From Mesoplasma melaleucae (lineage in GTDB: Bacteria; Bacillota_I; Bacilli_A; Mycoplasmatales; Mycoplasmataceae): a stretch of DNA of 64,000 nucleotides. Positions within the stretch are counted from its first letter, which is position 1; each line of letters opens with the position of its first letter. The notes under the pieces were generated by a model. That model had not been told where the DNA came from. It searched no databases and worked only from the letters and a program-made list of their open reading frames with translations. Shown in pieces: positions 44,060 to 56,045 of the stretch. Position numbers and translations under genes: made by a program. The stretch covers positions 781,296 to 845,295 of the forward strand of contig NZ_CP024964.1 of the NCBI RefSeq assembly GCF_002804105.1, given 5' to 3'.

Positions 44060-45878
44060 AAAGTTTTACTACCTCCATTTGCTTTTCTAATAATTGAATT
44101 TTTAAGTTTTCAATTTTTATTTTTTTAAATGTTTGTGATGCTTTAGTTTGTTTTAATTTTTTAATTTCATTTAAGTATTCTTGTTTTACCTCTTTTAAAT
44201 ATTTGTTAGCATCTTTTTTTGCTTTTATATAAGCATTCTTAATTTTAATAACATCTTTTTCTTGTTTGTCGATTAAAGCAATTGCCTTATCTTCTAGTTT
44301 TGTTTTTTTAGAAATTAAATTATCTCTTTGATCTTTTGATTCAGCTTTTATGCTTTTATCAATATTTTGAATCTCTGAAGATAAGATTACAACTTTATTT
44401 AAAACAGGGAACGTTGCTAGATTATATCGATCAGTATGAACAAATTTTAAACCGCTAATTGAATTTTCTTTGTATCTCTCTAATTCATTATCAATATAAA
44501 TTCGTTTTTCATTTTTTAAATCTTTAATCTTACTTTTAATTTTTGATAATTTAAAGTTTTTCAATTCAATATAATTTTCTTTTAAATTAGTTAATTCATT
44601 TATTAATTTTTCATCTTTTGTATTAGCTTTTAATAAATCTTTTACTTGTTTGATTTCTGCTTTTTCTTTTTCTAACTGTTTTCCAAATAAAATAGCTAGT
44701 TTTTCGTATTTTGCTTTTCTAATACTTGTATTAATAGTTTTAATTTGTAATTTAAAATGTGAATTTCTAATTTTAAAAATCATTATATTAATATACTTTA
44801 TCGTATTAATTTTCATTAATAGTAAGTACATTGTTGAGAATAGAATAATTATTCCAAATAATAAGTCAGATGTTTCTGCTGGCAATCCCATGTATTGAGG
44901 TGAATTCATAGTTAATTGAATTCCATCTTTTAAAATAGCTCACAGTATTGCCACAGGAATAATTCCTAAGAAATTGTTAAATGCAACTAATGCAATTGGA
45001 ATACCATCAAATCCTAACAACGGCATAATATCATTTGTAACTGATATATTACTTTTTAATCCAAAGTAATAGAAGAAACCAGCTGCTGATATAAATATCC
45101 CTTGTAGTACAGTAACTCCAATGATAAATGTATTAGTTTTAATTCCTGCATATTTAGCTGCAGTTGACTGCATACCTACTACTTTATATTTATAACCAAC
45201 TGTTGTTGTTTCACAAACAACAAATACAGTAATTACTGAAACTAAAGCAATTATAATTGCAAATACTCATAAATATGAACCAAATACTTCTGGTAAATTC
45301 GGTGAGTTAACTTGTGTTTCAAATTTAACAAATAAGAAGTATTTTAATAAGTATCATAAAATTCAGTTTATAACGATTGATGTCGCTACTTCATGGATAT
45401 TAAATAGCACTTTTAAAATCCCTGTAAGTGATGACACTATTGCTCCTGCTATAATAAATATCAAGAACAATACTATTCCATACCCACCTGCTAAATTAGA
45501 AAAATCTGATCCACCAGTTATTGCACTTAAAAACATATAAGTAATTAGCAGACCTCCAAGTGCTTGTCCACTACCACCCATGTTAAATAACTTAACTCTA
45601 AATCCTAATGCAAGTCCTAGACCTAATAATATAAATACTGCTAGTAGAATAACTGTTTCTTCTGGATATACTGGTTCAGCAAATGGTTTGATAAGGCTAC
45701 TAAATATAAATCCAAACCCGTTCATTCCAAAACAGTATAAGAATATAATTCCACATAATAAACCAAGAATAATTGAAATGAAGGAAACTTTTACATAAGA
45801 TGTTTTTGTCTTAAATGTAGTTGATTTTACATACGCGATTGACTTTGTTTTAAATTTTCAATGATTAATCTTTTTCAT
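44043..45878 (-). CDS. nucleoside ABC transporter permease 1 with a long coiled-coil tail
   Basis: The 611-residue protein is a YufP/NupP-like permease: helices with GLGLALGFRVKLFNMGGSGQ and MQSTAAKYAGIKTN, up to a last helix near residues 335-357. The usual protein ends there at about 350-370 residues. Here it continues for about 250 residues as a Lys/Glu-rich coiled coil (from about 365 to 600), presumably in the cytoplasm. The tail has no TGA codons and no recognised domain. The frame is continuous, with the start at 45878 overlapping nothing and 3 bases after the ATPase stop. Confidence 0.88.
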
Positions 45879-45880
45879 AA

Positions 45881-47416
45881 CTACGCCACCACTGATGAAA
45901 TCATCATTTTCCCTACTATTTCTCTTGTTGCTGATTTACCTGAAACTTCTCCAACTACATTACCTGAATTTAATACGATAATTCGATCAGAAAGTTGTAA
46001 TATTTCTGAAAGCTCATATGAAACTAAAATAATTGCTTTTCCTTCATCTTTTGCTTTAAGTATTTCAGTATGTATAAATTCTACTGAACCAACATCTAAT
46101 CCTCTTGTGGGTTGGAAAATTATAATAAATTGAGTATCTCTTGTTAATTCTCTACCAATAATCATTTTTTGTTGATTACCACCAGATAATTGTCTTGCAA
46201 TTGCAAATCCTGAATCAGCGTTTCTAACATCAAATTTTCCAATTATTTCTTGTGCATTTGTTTGCATTGCTGTTTTGTTAATAAAACCATGTCTACTATA
46301 TTTTTTAGTTGAGATGTCCTGAAGTGCTACATTTGTTATTAAGTTAGCATCTAGAACTAACCCAAACTTATGTCTATCTTCTGGGATAAATCCCATTTTA
46401 TGTTGGATATATCTTTTATTAATAGAATCATTGGTTATATTTTTACCATTTATTATTATTTTTCCACTTTCAGCTTTCACCATCCCACTTATTGCTTCAG
46501 CTAGTTCGATTTGACCGTTTCCCTCAACTCCCGCAATACCTAAAATTTCTCCAGCTTTAATTTTTGTTGAAAAATTCTTTAATCCTAATACTTTATTATT
46601 ACTATGTTTTTTAACACTTAAGTTTTTAATAACAATTAAATCATCATTATTATTTTGTTTATGTTGGTTTTTAATCTCAATAATTTTTCTACCAACCATG
46701 GCTTCAGCTAGTTTACTTGATGATGTCTTTTTAACATTATATGTCCCAACATATTGGCCTTTTCTAATAATTGTTGCTCTATCAGCTACTTCTTTAATTT
46801 CAGCCATTTTGTGAGTAATTAGAATAATTGTTTTACCCATAGCTTTTAATTCTTTAATAACTTTTAGAAGTCCTTCAATTTCAGATGGAGTTAAAACCGC
46901 TGTTGGTTCATCAAAAACCATAATTTCTGCTTTTCGATAAAGGATTTTTAAAATCTCAATTCTTTGTTTCATCCCAACTGAAATATCTTTAACTTTAGCA
47001 TTCAAGTCTACTTCAAGATTATATTCTTTCATGATCTTAGTTAAATCTTCAATAATTTTTTTCTTATTAATAACTTGTTTGTATTTTGTTTCTTCAACTC
47101 CAAGGATTATATTTTTTCAAACTGGAAAGATATCAACCAATTTAAAATGTTGGTGAACCATTCCAATCCCTAGTTTTGTTGCCTTAACTGGTGAAGATAT
47201 AATTTCTTCTCTTTCATTAATAAAAATGTTTCCTTCTGTTGGTTCATAAATACCAAATAGAATTGACATTAATGTTGATTTTCCTGCTCCATTTTCACCC
47301 ATTAGAGCATGAACCTCACCTTTTAAAACTTCTAAATTAATATTTTTATTAGCAACAATTTTTTTATTGAAAATCATTGAAATATTTTTCATCTCTACTG
47401 CATTAATATTTTTCAT
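45881..47416 (-). CDS. nucleoside ABC transporter ATP-binding protein (two ATPase domains)
   Basis: The 511-residue protein has two fused ABC domains, as in sugar and nucleoside importers. Domain 1 has Walker A MGENGAGKSTLMS, a signature variant ISVGMKQRIEI and Walker B IMVFDEPTAVL. Domain 2 has a degenerate Walker A (GVEGNGQIEL), signature LSGGNQQKMIIGREL and IIFQPTRGLDVGS, typical for the second half of this family. It powers the two permeases encoded after it. Confidence 0.94.
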
Positions 47417-47426
47417 GATTCTCCTT

Positions 47427-48806
47427 TTATTTATTTTTTATCATTGTTTCTGTTGTCATATTACTTGTTATTGTTTTTGCATAATCTACAACAACATCAT
47501 TAGCAATAATTGTTCCTAATGATGGTATTATTTTATTAATATATTTTGAAAATAAACTTTTTGATGCTTCAGTTAGTGCTTTTGATGAAAAGTATGTTTT
47601 AACCTTTTCAGCAATTTCTTCTTCAAGTAAATTTGCTCCCCCAGCTGACATTGTTCCATTTACTCAAACATCTCCACCAATTCAAGTTTCATTTTGGGCA
47701 ATATCAACATCAATAAATGCTGTTGTACCGTCTTCTTTTTTAACTTCTTTTGTTAGTTGAATTTTGTCTGAGTATTTTTCACTTACATTTTTTAGAATAT
47801 CTGGATATTCTTCATTATTTATTCATTCAGGTGTATGTGCTAATGAAACTATAGCTGCATTTTTTAAATCTTTTTCTGCTGATGTTATAAATCTATTTTC
47901 AGCATCTTTACCATATGATTCTGCTTGGTTAGTATCAACACCAATAACTTTTCATGATTGATCATAACTAATCGCATCAGAAGTTTCTGGTCCTGCTACA
48001 GGCATTATTATATTTGGTTTAACTGATTTTGATTTATCTGTTAAATTATCTAAAACTAATTTTGATTGACCGATTAAAAAACTATTTGAAAATCAAGTTG
48101 TATCATCTTTTGACTTTGGATATTCATTTTGTGCTTTTCTAACAGTTACTTTCTTAGCAACATCATGATCAATTCCAAATGTATCTAAAAATGCTTCATC
48201 ACTTTTAAATTCATTATAGACTTCAATAGAAGCTAAGAACCCTACAATAAAGTTATCAACTGAACCAGAGTTTGAAACCCCTCCATATGAACCTAATGAG
48301 ATTGTGTTATTTGAATAGTTTTCATTTTTTAAAGATCAAATGATTGAAGACATTCCTGCATAAAATCCTGAAACATCTCCTCTAAAAACAACACCAACTT
48401 CATTTTCAGCTGCGCTATTTGAATCTAAAATAATTGTTGACCCATAACCATGCATGATTTTAGCACCATTATGTTCACCTTCACTAGGCATTGCATGGTG
48501 AAACCCTGGTAGTAATAAAGTTTTAGCACCATTACTTCTAGCAGATTTGTATGCTCTTTTCATAGTTTTTGGTGCTGTTGAATCAGGTTGAATATAACCT
48601 ATTTTTTTATCAATTCCCAAAATTTCTTTTGTAAACTCTGTACCAGCTTCATAAGTCGATTGATTAAATGATTTATCATCGACTTTACCTGAATCTGTTA
48701 TTAAATATATTCCACCGAAATGTTTATCTGTTTCACATGAAACAACGGTAGTCAAGGTTGTTGTTGTTATTGTTGTACTTAATAAAGTTAACAATAGTTT
48801 TTTCAT
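47427..48806 (-). CDS. BMP-family nucleoside-binding lipoprotein
   Basis: The 459-residue surface lipoprotein has a lipobox signal peptide (Thr-rich, ending TTVVSC, so lipidated at Cys24). It carries the BMP/PnrA fold: IYLITDSGKVDDKSFNQSTY, DNFIVGFLASIE and IIMPVAGPETSD. In this family the protein captures purine nucleosides for an ABC importer, here the following ATPase and permeases. It is the first gene after the dG riboswitch and terminator, and its ribosome binding site is GGAAAGGGG. Confidence 0.92.
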
Positions 48807-48835
48807 ATTTACCCCTTTCCAAACAAAAAAGAAAA

Positions 48836-48862
48836 GGAAGTTTTTTTTAATAAAAAACTTCC
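48836..48862 (-). terminator. riboswitch expression-platform terminator
   Basis: GGAAGTTTTTTATTAAAAAA followed by AACTTCC makes a stem on the minus strand, ending in TTTTCTTTTTTG. It starts 3 bases after the aptamer and 30 bases before the lipoprotein gene, so termination would shut off the whole operon. Confidence 0.82.
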
Positions 48863-48865
48863 ATG

Positions 48866-48926
48866 ATTATAGTATCTGGATAGGTCCAAACGCAGGTCGA
48901 CAACCCATTATGTTGTCATGTATAAT
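48866..48926 (-). ncRNA. 2'-deoxyguanosine (dG-I) riboswitch aptamer
   Basis: On the minus strand, P1 (ATTATA / TATAAT) encloses two hairpins. P2 is GACAAC / GTTGTC with loop ATAATGG, and P3 is GTTTGG / CCAGAT with loop ACCTAT. They are joined by J2/3 GACCTGC and followed by J3/1 AC. The loops and joining segments match the M. florum dG-I aptamer as I recall it (CATAATGG loop, GACCCCGC-type J2/3, ACCTAT loop), not the standard guanine aptamer. It precedes a nucleoside importer operon, a sensible target. Ligand identity is inferred from sequence similarity. Confidence 0.8.
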
Positions 48927-48954
48927 TTTTTTCTTTCTTCAATTGTTCATTTTT

Positions 48955-48983
48955 ATTATAACTTATCTTAATTTATTATACAA
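48955..48983 (-). promoter_or_regulatory. promoter of the nucleoside uptake operon
   Basis: TTGTAT (48983-48978) and TATAAT (48960-48955) are spaced 17 bases apart on the minus strand, a near-consensus sigma-A promoter. Transcription would begin around 48948, about 20 bases before the riboswitch P1 stem. Confidence 0.75.
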
Positions 48984-48991
48984 ACATAAAA

Positions 48992-49010
48992 AAGACACCT
49001 ATGGTGTCTT
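48992..49010 (-). terminator. terminator after the membrane-HU gene
   Basis: AAGACACC-TAT-GGTGTCTT is a perfect 8-bp stem, followed on the minus strand by TTTTTATG, just past the stop at 49015. Confidence 0.8.
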
Positions 49011-49014
49011 AAGA

Positions 49015-50046
49015 TTATTTTTTAACTTTTTTTAATCCTGTTCATTTAGTATTTGTCATTGTTTCTTTTAAGTGTTTGTTTGCTTTAAATTTAACAGTGT
49101 TTGAAGCAGATATTTTAATAGTTTTACCTGTTAATGGGTTGATTCCTTTTTTAGCTTCTTTATGAACTTTTGATAATTTACCAAAGTTATTAATTGTGAT
49201 TTCTTCATTTTTTGTTAATCTATCAGCCATAATATTAAATGCTAGGTCAACAATTTCTTTAACTGATTTTTTACTAAAGTCTGAATATTTTTCTTCTAAC
49301 TTAACTAAAATATCTTTTTTAGAAACTTGATCATAATGTTTTTTAATCACATAAGTTATTCCTGCTTTTTTAGTTGCAACTGATTTAACTTTTTCAACTT
49401 TAACTTCAGCAGTTTTTGGTGCTTCAGCTTTTTTAGTTACTAGTTTTGCAGCAACTTTAGCTTTTGGTTTTTCTTCAATTTTAACTTCTTCAACTTTTGG
49501 TTCAGCTACTTTTTTAGTTGCGGGTTTTTTAGCAGCTTTTGGTTTTTTAACAACTACTTCTTCTTCTAATTTTTCTTCTAATTTGATAACTTCTTTAACT
49601 ACTTCAGGTGCAGTTGTAGAACCTGCTTCAGATAAAATTTTGTTAATTCTATTTTCTTTTGCAAAACTCATAATAAGTAAGATTACTAAGAAAATAATTC
49701 CAACAATAGCAATTCAGTTAATTAGTAAATCTCAGAATATTGGTAATAGGAAAGTTTTGTATCCTTCAGTTCCTGTAGCAGCAACTAATTTAAATTGTAA
49801 AATTGATTTAAATCCCATTGGCCCTTGGAAGAAATGACTTAGTCCTTTACTTCCTGTGAATCAAGCATCAACAATGTATTTACTTTCTATAAGATTAGTT
49901 CCTTGAATTGTTTTTGCTCAATCAGCTGTTCCATTTAACACTTGATTTGCCAATTTTAAAGCAACGATTAAAGCGATAAATAAAACTAAAAGAAATATTA
50001 ATGCGATTGATCTTGTATGCTTTTTATTTCTCATTTCTATTGACAT
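49015..50046 (-). CDS. membrane-anchored HU-family DNA-binding protein
   Basis: The 343-residue protein has two transmembrane helices, about residues 13-33 (IALIFLLVLFIALIVALKLA) and 104-127 (WIAIVGIIFLVILLIMSF). A Lys/Glu/Ala/Pro-rich linker (about 128-228) follows, then a complete HU domain (about 238-338). The HU part has KKDILVKLEEKYSDFSKKSV, EEITINNFGKLSKV and the DNA-arm motif KGINPLTGKTIKI. With both ends cytoplasmic, the HU domain would face the chromosome. The AAGGAGG site at 50057 supports the start that includes the TM helices. Whether it tethers DNA to the membrane is inferred. Confidence 0.82.
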
Positions 50047-50115
50047 ATTTATGCCTCCTTCTTTTGTATATAATTATAAACAAATATTTTATTGTTTGAC
50101 CTTTTAGTGGTATAT

Positions 50116-51990
50116 TTACTTGTTTGCGTAAGAGTTTTTAAGGTAAAATAGCAACATTTGTATATCTGCAGGGTTAACTCCAGTGATTCTTGAGGCTTGT
50201 CCAATATTTAAAGGTTTAACTTTTTTTAATTTTTGTCGAGCTTCTGTTGCTAGATTTTCTACCTTATCATAGTCAATATCTAGTGGTATTTTTTTCTTTT
50301 CAAGCTTAATCAATCTTTCAACTGTTTGTCTTTCTGTTTTAACATAACCTGCAAATCTAGTTTCAATAACAATTGATTGCAATTGATTATTTTTTAATTC
50401 TTTTAAACAGTCAACATAAGGAATCATAACATCAATATTAACTGTTGGAATTTTTAAAATTTCAATTCCACTATATCCATGTTTTAAATCTGCTTGTCCT
50501 AACTCTTTTAGTTTTATAGCAAGTTCAGATTTTGGTGTAAACCTAACTTCTTCTAGCTGATTTATTGCATCATTAATTTGTTTTGTATATGTTAGATAAG
50601 CATTATATTCTTGTTCTGTTATTAAACCAATTTCATAACCTTTATCTTTTAATCTAGCTTCTGCATTATCATTTCTTAATAATAATCTATGTTCAGCTCG
50701 ACTTGTTAATAATCGATATGGTTCTCAAACACCTTTGTTAATTAAATCATCAATCATCACACCAATATAAGCTTCATCTCTTCTTAAAATTAATGGTTCT
50801 AATCCATCAATTTTTCTTGATGCATTAATTCCTGCCATTAATCCTTGACCAGCAGCTTCTTCATATCCACTAGTTCCATTAATTTGTCCAGCAGTAAATA
50901 AATTTTTAATGTTTTTTAATTCAAGTGATGGGTTTAATTGCATTGGATTTATGCAGTCATATTCAATTGCATATGCTCATGCTTTAACTTCAGCTTTTTC
51001 AAACCCAGGTAAAGATCTAATCATTAATAATTGCACGTCTGTTGGCATTGATGTTGAGAAGCCTTGAATGTATCAAGCATCTCCTTTTAATGATTCTGGT
51101 TCAATAAAAATTTGATGAGTTTCTTTTGAAGCAAATCTTACAATTTTATCTTCAAAACTTGGGCAATATCTTGGTCCTATTGATTCAATTTTCCCTGAAT
51201 ACATTGCTGATTTTGTTAAGTTCTCTTCAATTATTTTTTTAGTTTCTGGTGTTGAATGAATTAAATAACAAAGTTCTTGGTTTTCTAAAGGAGTATATAA
51301 ATCAGTTGAAAAACTAAAAGCTAGTTTTGCATCTGTTCCTGGTTCTTTGATTGCTTTTGAAAGATTCACTGAGTTTTTATATATTCTTGGAGGTGTTCCT
51401 GTTTTAAATCTAAATAATTCAATACCTGCATTTTTTAGTGATTCGCTTATTCCATTAGATGTTGGTTCTTCATTTGGTCCTGAAGAAAATTTTTCATATC
51501 CAGTTAGAATTTCAGATTTCAAATAAGTTCCTGTTGTTAAAATAACAGCATTTGATTTAACTACTTCACCATTATTTAAAACAACACCTTTAACAGCATT
51601 ATCTTCAATAATAAGATCAGATGCAATTGCTTCAATTAATTCAAGGTTGTTTTGTTCTAGAACAACTTTTTGCATGTATTTTGCATATTCAACTTTATCA
51701 GATTGAACTCTTAACGCTCAAACACCAGGTCCTCTTGAAGAGTTTAATAATTTAGTTTGTAACGCTGTTTTATCAGCAGCTTTGGCCATTTCACCACCTA
51801 ATGCATCAATTTCTCTAACAACAATCCCTTTTGCTGGCCCACCAATACTAGGATTACATGGCATTGCGGCAATTCTGTCTTTGTATAGATTAATTAAAGC
51901 TGTTTTTTTGTTAAGTCTTGCAGCTGCTAATGCTCCTTCAACACCAGCGTGTCCACCACCAATAACAATTACATCAAATTGTTTGCTCAT
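50116..51990 (-). CDS. mnmG: tRNA uridine-5-carboxymethylaminomethyl synthesis protein MnmG
   Basis: The 624-residue FAD enzyme works with MnmE to modify U34 of tRNAs. It starts [20 protein letters not shown] (FAD-binding) and has the family's [49 protein letters not shown] and [13 protein letters not shown]. Mollicutes with a TGA-Trp code still need U34 modification. It is near the origin, as in many bacteria where mnmG sits by dnaA or rpmH. Confidence 0.97.
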
Positions 51991-52077
51991 ATGAATCTTC
52001 CTTTCTAGTTTTTATATCTATTTAATTTTAGCCTTTTTTGTTTTTTTAACAAGTATAGTATTATTGGTTTACAAAAA

Positions 52078-52097
52078 AATGGAGGTTCACTCCATTT
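52078..52097 (-). terminator. terminator after ftsH
   Basis: AAATGGAG-GTTCA-CTCCATTT is a stem-loop, followed on the minus strand by a T-run; it lies 4 bases past the ftsH stop. Confidence 0.75.
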
Positions 52098-52100
52098 TAA

Positions 52101-54059
52101 TTATTCTTCAATGTCTAGATCTTCTACTTTAATGTCGATGATTTCACCTTTTTTGATTTTTTCATCTTCTTTAGCCATTCTGTTTTTTTGTTCTAAAACT
52201 TCTTCTGGTAATTTTTTGTTTTTATTAATGTATTCGATTTGTTCTGCAGTAATTGTTTCAAGTACTCTTAATGATTCTGCTAATAATTCTAATGTATGCA
52301 TATTTTCTTTAATAATTTTTAAAGCAATTTTATATGATTCTTCAAGAATTTTTGAGATTTCAGCATCAATTCTAGCTGCTGTATCATCAGAATACGTACC
52401 TTCCATTTTACCGTATGATTCTTCAGCCATTGTTAAGAATTTTGTCATTCCTAAACTTGACATCCCGAATTGTACAACCATTCTTCTAGCAATGTTTGTT
52501 GCTTTATCTAAGTCGTCATGTGCTCCTGTCGTTACGTTTTCTTTTCCAAACATAATTTCTTCAGCAGCTCTACCACCTAAGTATCCAGCAATAGTTGCAA
52601 ATAAGTCTTTTTTAGATGAGAATACAGTTTCATCTTTTGGAGTCATAATTGTATATCCTCCAGCATTACCACGAGGAATAATTGTAACTTTTTGTACTTT
52701 AGAAGCACTATCTAGTTTTAATCCAATTAATGCGTGTCCTGATTCATGGTATGAAACGATATCTTTATCTTGTTTAGTCATTGCACGTGATTTTTTAGCT
52801 GGACCACCAACTACACGATCAATAGCTTCATCAATTTCAGTAATTGTGATAATGTCACGTTTTTCTCTAACCATTAAAATAGCAGCTTCGTTTAAAACGT
52901 TTTCTAATTGAGCTCCAGAGAATCCAGGAGTTCTTTCAGCAACTCTATATCAATCAACTAAACTATCAATTTTTTTACCTTTAGCGTGTAATTCTAAAAT
53001 AGCTTTACGTTCTTTAATATCTGGTAATGATACTTGAATAACTCTATCAAAACGACCTGGTCTTAATAAGGCAGGGTCAAGAACATCAGCACGGTTTGTT
53101 GCAGCCATAACAATAATTCCTGAGTTAGTACCAAATCCATCCATTTCAACTAGTAATTGGTTCAATGTTTGTTCATTTCCACCTGAACCCATACCATTAT
53201 TTCTTTTTCTACCAACTGCATCAATTTCATCAATGAAAATAATTGCAGGTGCTGATTTTTTAGCATCGTTAAACATTTCACGAACACGACTTGCTCCAAC
53301 ACCAACAAACATTTCTTCAAATTCTGATCCAGCAATTGAGAAGAATGAAACTCCAGCTTCTCCAGCGACAGCTTTAGCAAGTAAAGTTTTACCTGTTCCT
53401 GGTGGACCTTCCATTAAAACTCCTTTTGGAGCTCTTGCACCTGCTTCAGCATATTTAGCAGGGAATTTTAAGTAATCTACAAGTTCTACTAATTCTGACT
53501 TTTCTTCTTCAATTCCAGCAACGTTCGCAAATTTAACATCAGATTTTTCAGCACGAGCTCTATTTTTACCCATACCAAAGATATTACCTGGTCCTGCTCC
53601 AGCTCCTGAAGAGCTTTTCATCATAAATCAAATAATTCCACCAAATAATAATACATAAATTAATAATGGTGCTAATGATACTAATAATGCCATACCAACA
53701 GATCCTTGGTATAAAAGCGCTGGTCAAGGATAAGGCCCTTTTCCCATAATGTCTATAAATTCTTCTTTTCCTAAATAAGCAACAAAGTTAACAAATTTAC
53801 CTGATGCTGCATCTAAATAAGCTCCTTTAACAACTATTGTTCCATTAGAACCATAATAAACGATTACATTTTTTCAATGATCATCAGCTTTTGGATTTAT
53901 ATTAGGTGCATTTGCAGTTATTCATTCTTTAAATGTTACACCACTTATAACTTGCGTTGTACCTTTAACAGTAACTGCAATAATAATAATTGTTACTATA
54001 ATAGCTAGCAAAATTATTAGTCAAAATCATAAGGTAGACTTTCTTTTTTTAGCGTTCAT
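52101..54059 (-). CDS. ftsH: ATP-dependent zinc metalloprotease FtsH
   Basis: The 652-residue membrane AAA+ protease has two N-terminal TM helices flanking a short external domain. Its AAA module has Walker [21 protein letters not shown] and Walker [13 protein letters not shown], with the second region of homology [20 protein letters not shown]. The protease has the zinc motif SYHESGHAL. It degrades membrane and unfolded proteins. The order tilS-ftsH is conserved in Firmicutes. The GAGAGGGAGG ribosome binding site supports ATG at 54059. Confidence 0.98.
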
Positions 54060-54121
54060 TTATTTCCTCCCTCTCAAGATTTTTGTTCTATATTAATAAT
54101 ACCATTATTTGCTATATTACT

Positions 54122-55318
54122 CTACTTAATGGTATTTAAGATTTTCTTTGATTTTACATTAAAAACAACAGCTTTCAACATTCTATTTTTATATCTTATT
54201 TTTTTATCAATTAAATATCTGTTTGCGCGTTTACCAAACGCGTAAGTTGTTAACTTATAATTTGTAAAATCGTTTGAAATAACATAAGGATATTTTTCTT
54301 CATTTTTTTTAATTGCATTAACTAAATCTAATCAGTTAATAAATTCTTCAGAAAGATACAAATCTTCTTTTGAATTAATAATAAAAGTTTTAGGTTTTAT
54401 CATATTTGCTTCAATTAAAAATAAGTTTTCATAATCTTTAATAATATAAAATTCTCCAATTTTAATTTCTCAAAATACTTTTTGTGAATATTTAATATTT
54501 TTTGCAATTTCAAAAATTGTTTTATTACTTCGGTTTTGAACAATAGAATCTTTGTTAATTAATTCTAATCATTTATATATTGATCTTTGAATAAATTCTA
54601 AGTTTTTATCAACTAGGTTTTTATTAATTTTAAGTTCATCAGCAGACATATTATTGTTTACATATCAATCAACTTCAAGATTCATTTTTTCTAGTTCTTT
54701 ATTTAACTTTTTAATTTCTTTTTCTATGTCTAAAAAAGAATCTTCAGACAATTTAGCTCGGATTTCATTTCGCTTATAATTTGTATCTTCATTTGTTGAA
54801 TCAAATGCATAACTAACATTATCTTTTATTAGAGATTTATAAATATCTGATTTTAAAATATCAAGCATTGGTCTTACAATGGTTAACCCTTTATAAATTG
54901 TTGTTTTATTTAATCCATAAAATTTAACATAACTTTTTCTTTTTTTTTGAAGTAAAAAAGTTTCAATTAAATCATTTTTATTATGTGCAACTAACACGTT
55001 TTTAATGTTATGTTTTTTAGACATTTCTAAGAAAAAATCATATCTTATTGTTCTTGCTCAGCTTTCAAAATTTTCTTTCAAATGATTATAGTTTTGTTTT
55101 ACATCTAAGATTTCTAATTTTAAATTATGTTTTTCACAAAAATTAGAAACAATTTTTTGATCAATATTTGAATCTTTTCTAAAATTGTAATTAACATGAC
55201 AAACAACAATGTTTTGAATATTCATTTTAACTAATTCATTAAGCATAAAAATGCTGTCAGGCCCTCCAGAAACAGCAACTAAATATAAAAATGAATTATT
55301 TAATTTAAATTTTCCCAT
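54122..55318 (-). CDS. tilS: tRNA(Ile)-lysidine synthetase
   Basis: The 398-residue enzyme adds lysine to C34 of tRNA-Ile(CAU). Its PP-loop motif is VAVSGGPDSIFML, followed by HVNYNFRKDS, ARTIRYDFF, VAHNKNDLIETFLL and IVRPML. The C-terminal half is the tRNA-binding region, compact and divergent, as usual in mollicutes. The reading frame needs TGA as Trp at many sites. The neighbours ftsH downstream and the methyltransferase upstream (4 bases away) fit the usual cluster. Confidence 0.93.
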
Positions 55319-55322
55319 TTTG

Positions 55323-56045
55323 TTAATCCTTAAAATATTTTAAAAGTTCATTTGTATAAGATTCATCATCTTTGTGTGCAATTAAAGGTGTTATGATATG
55401 CATTCCTTCATTACCTTCTAATATTGCATCAATTAAAACTGTTTTAGCTTCATCATTAGCTTTTGAATGCACAAACTGCATTCTTTTTGGTGCAAATTTA
55501 TATTTATATAATAAGTTAATAATTTCATCAATTCTTTCAGGTCTATGAACTAATGTAAATAATCCACCATTTTTCAATATTAAACCTGCATTCTTAATAA
55601 TTTCTTCAAGTGTTATTAAAGTTTCATGTCTAGCATTAACAACTTCTTCACTTACCTTTTTAACTTTAGATTCTTCATGTTTTTTAAAGAATGGCGGATT
55701 ACAAATTACTGCATCAAATTTATTTGCCATTGCTTTTGCATAATCTTTAATATCAGCATTAACAATCTCAATTTGATCTTCTAACTTATTAAGTTTTACG
55801 TTTTCTCTTGCTAATTTAGCTGCTTTAGTTTGAATTTCAACACCTGTAATCTTTGCATTTGTATATTTAGTTAAGATTAGTGGGATAACAGCATTGTTAG
55901 TTCCAAAATCAATAATCTTTTTAATTCCACTTTTGTAATTAAAAAATCTTGCAATTAAAATACTATCTAACGTAAAGTTAAACATTTCAGAATCTTGATA
56001 AATTTTACGGTTTTCATAACCCAATAGATCGTTTAAAATTTTCAT
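55323..56045 (-). CDS. tRNA1(Val) (adenine-37-N6) methyltransferase-like protein
   Basis: The 240-residue protein has an N-terminal segment typical of the YfiC/TrmN6 family (YENRKIYQDSEMFNFTLDSI), the SAM motif IIDFGTNNAVIPLILTKY and the N6-adenine/glutamine methyltransferase motif AVICNPPFFKKHEES. Firmicute homologues (YabB) sit at the same place near tmk-holB. The exact target nucleotide is inferred. The start overlaps the holB stop by one base. Confidence 0.85.
   Translation of the reverse strand: MKILNDLLGYENRKIYQDSEMFNFTLDSILIARFFNYKSGIKKIIDFGTNNAVIPLILTKYTNAKITGVEIQTKAAKLARENVKLNKLEDQIEIVNADIKDYAKAMANKFDAVICNPPFFKKHEESKVKKVSEEVVNARHETLITLEEIIKNAGLILKNGGLFTLVHRPERIDEIINLLYKYKFAPKRMQFVHSKANDEAKTVLIDAILEGNEGMHIITPLIAHKDDESYTNELLKYFKD

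Noticed and set aside
52111..52911. 266-codon plus-strand open frame antisense to ftsH
   Set aside because: It mirrors the ftsH coding frame, has no ribosome binding site and its translation shows no family pattern. ftsH motifs on the minus strand are unambiguous.
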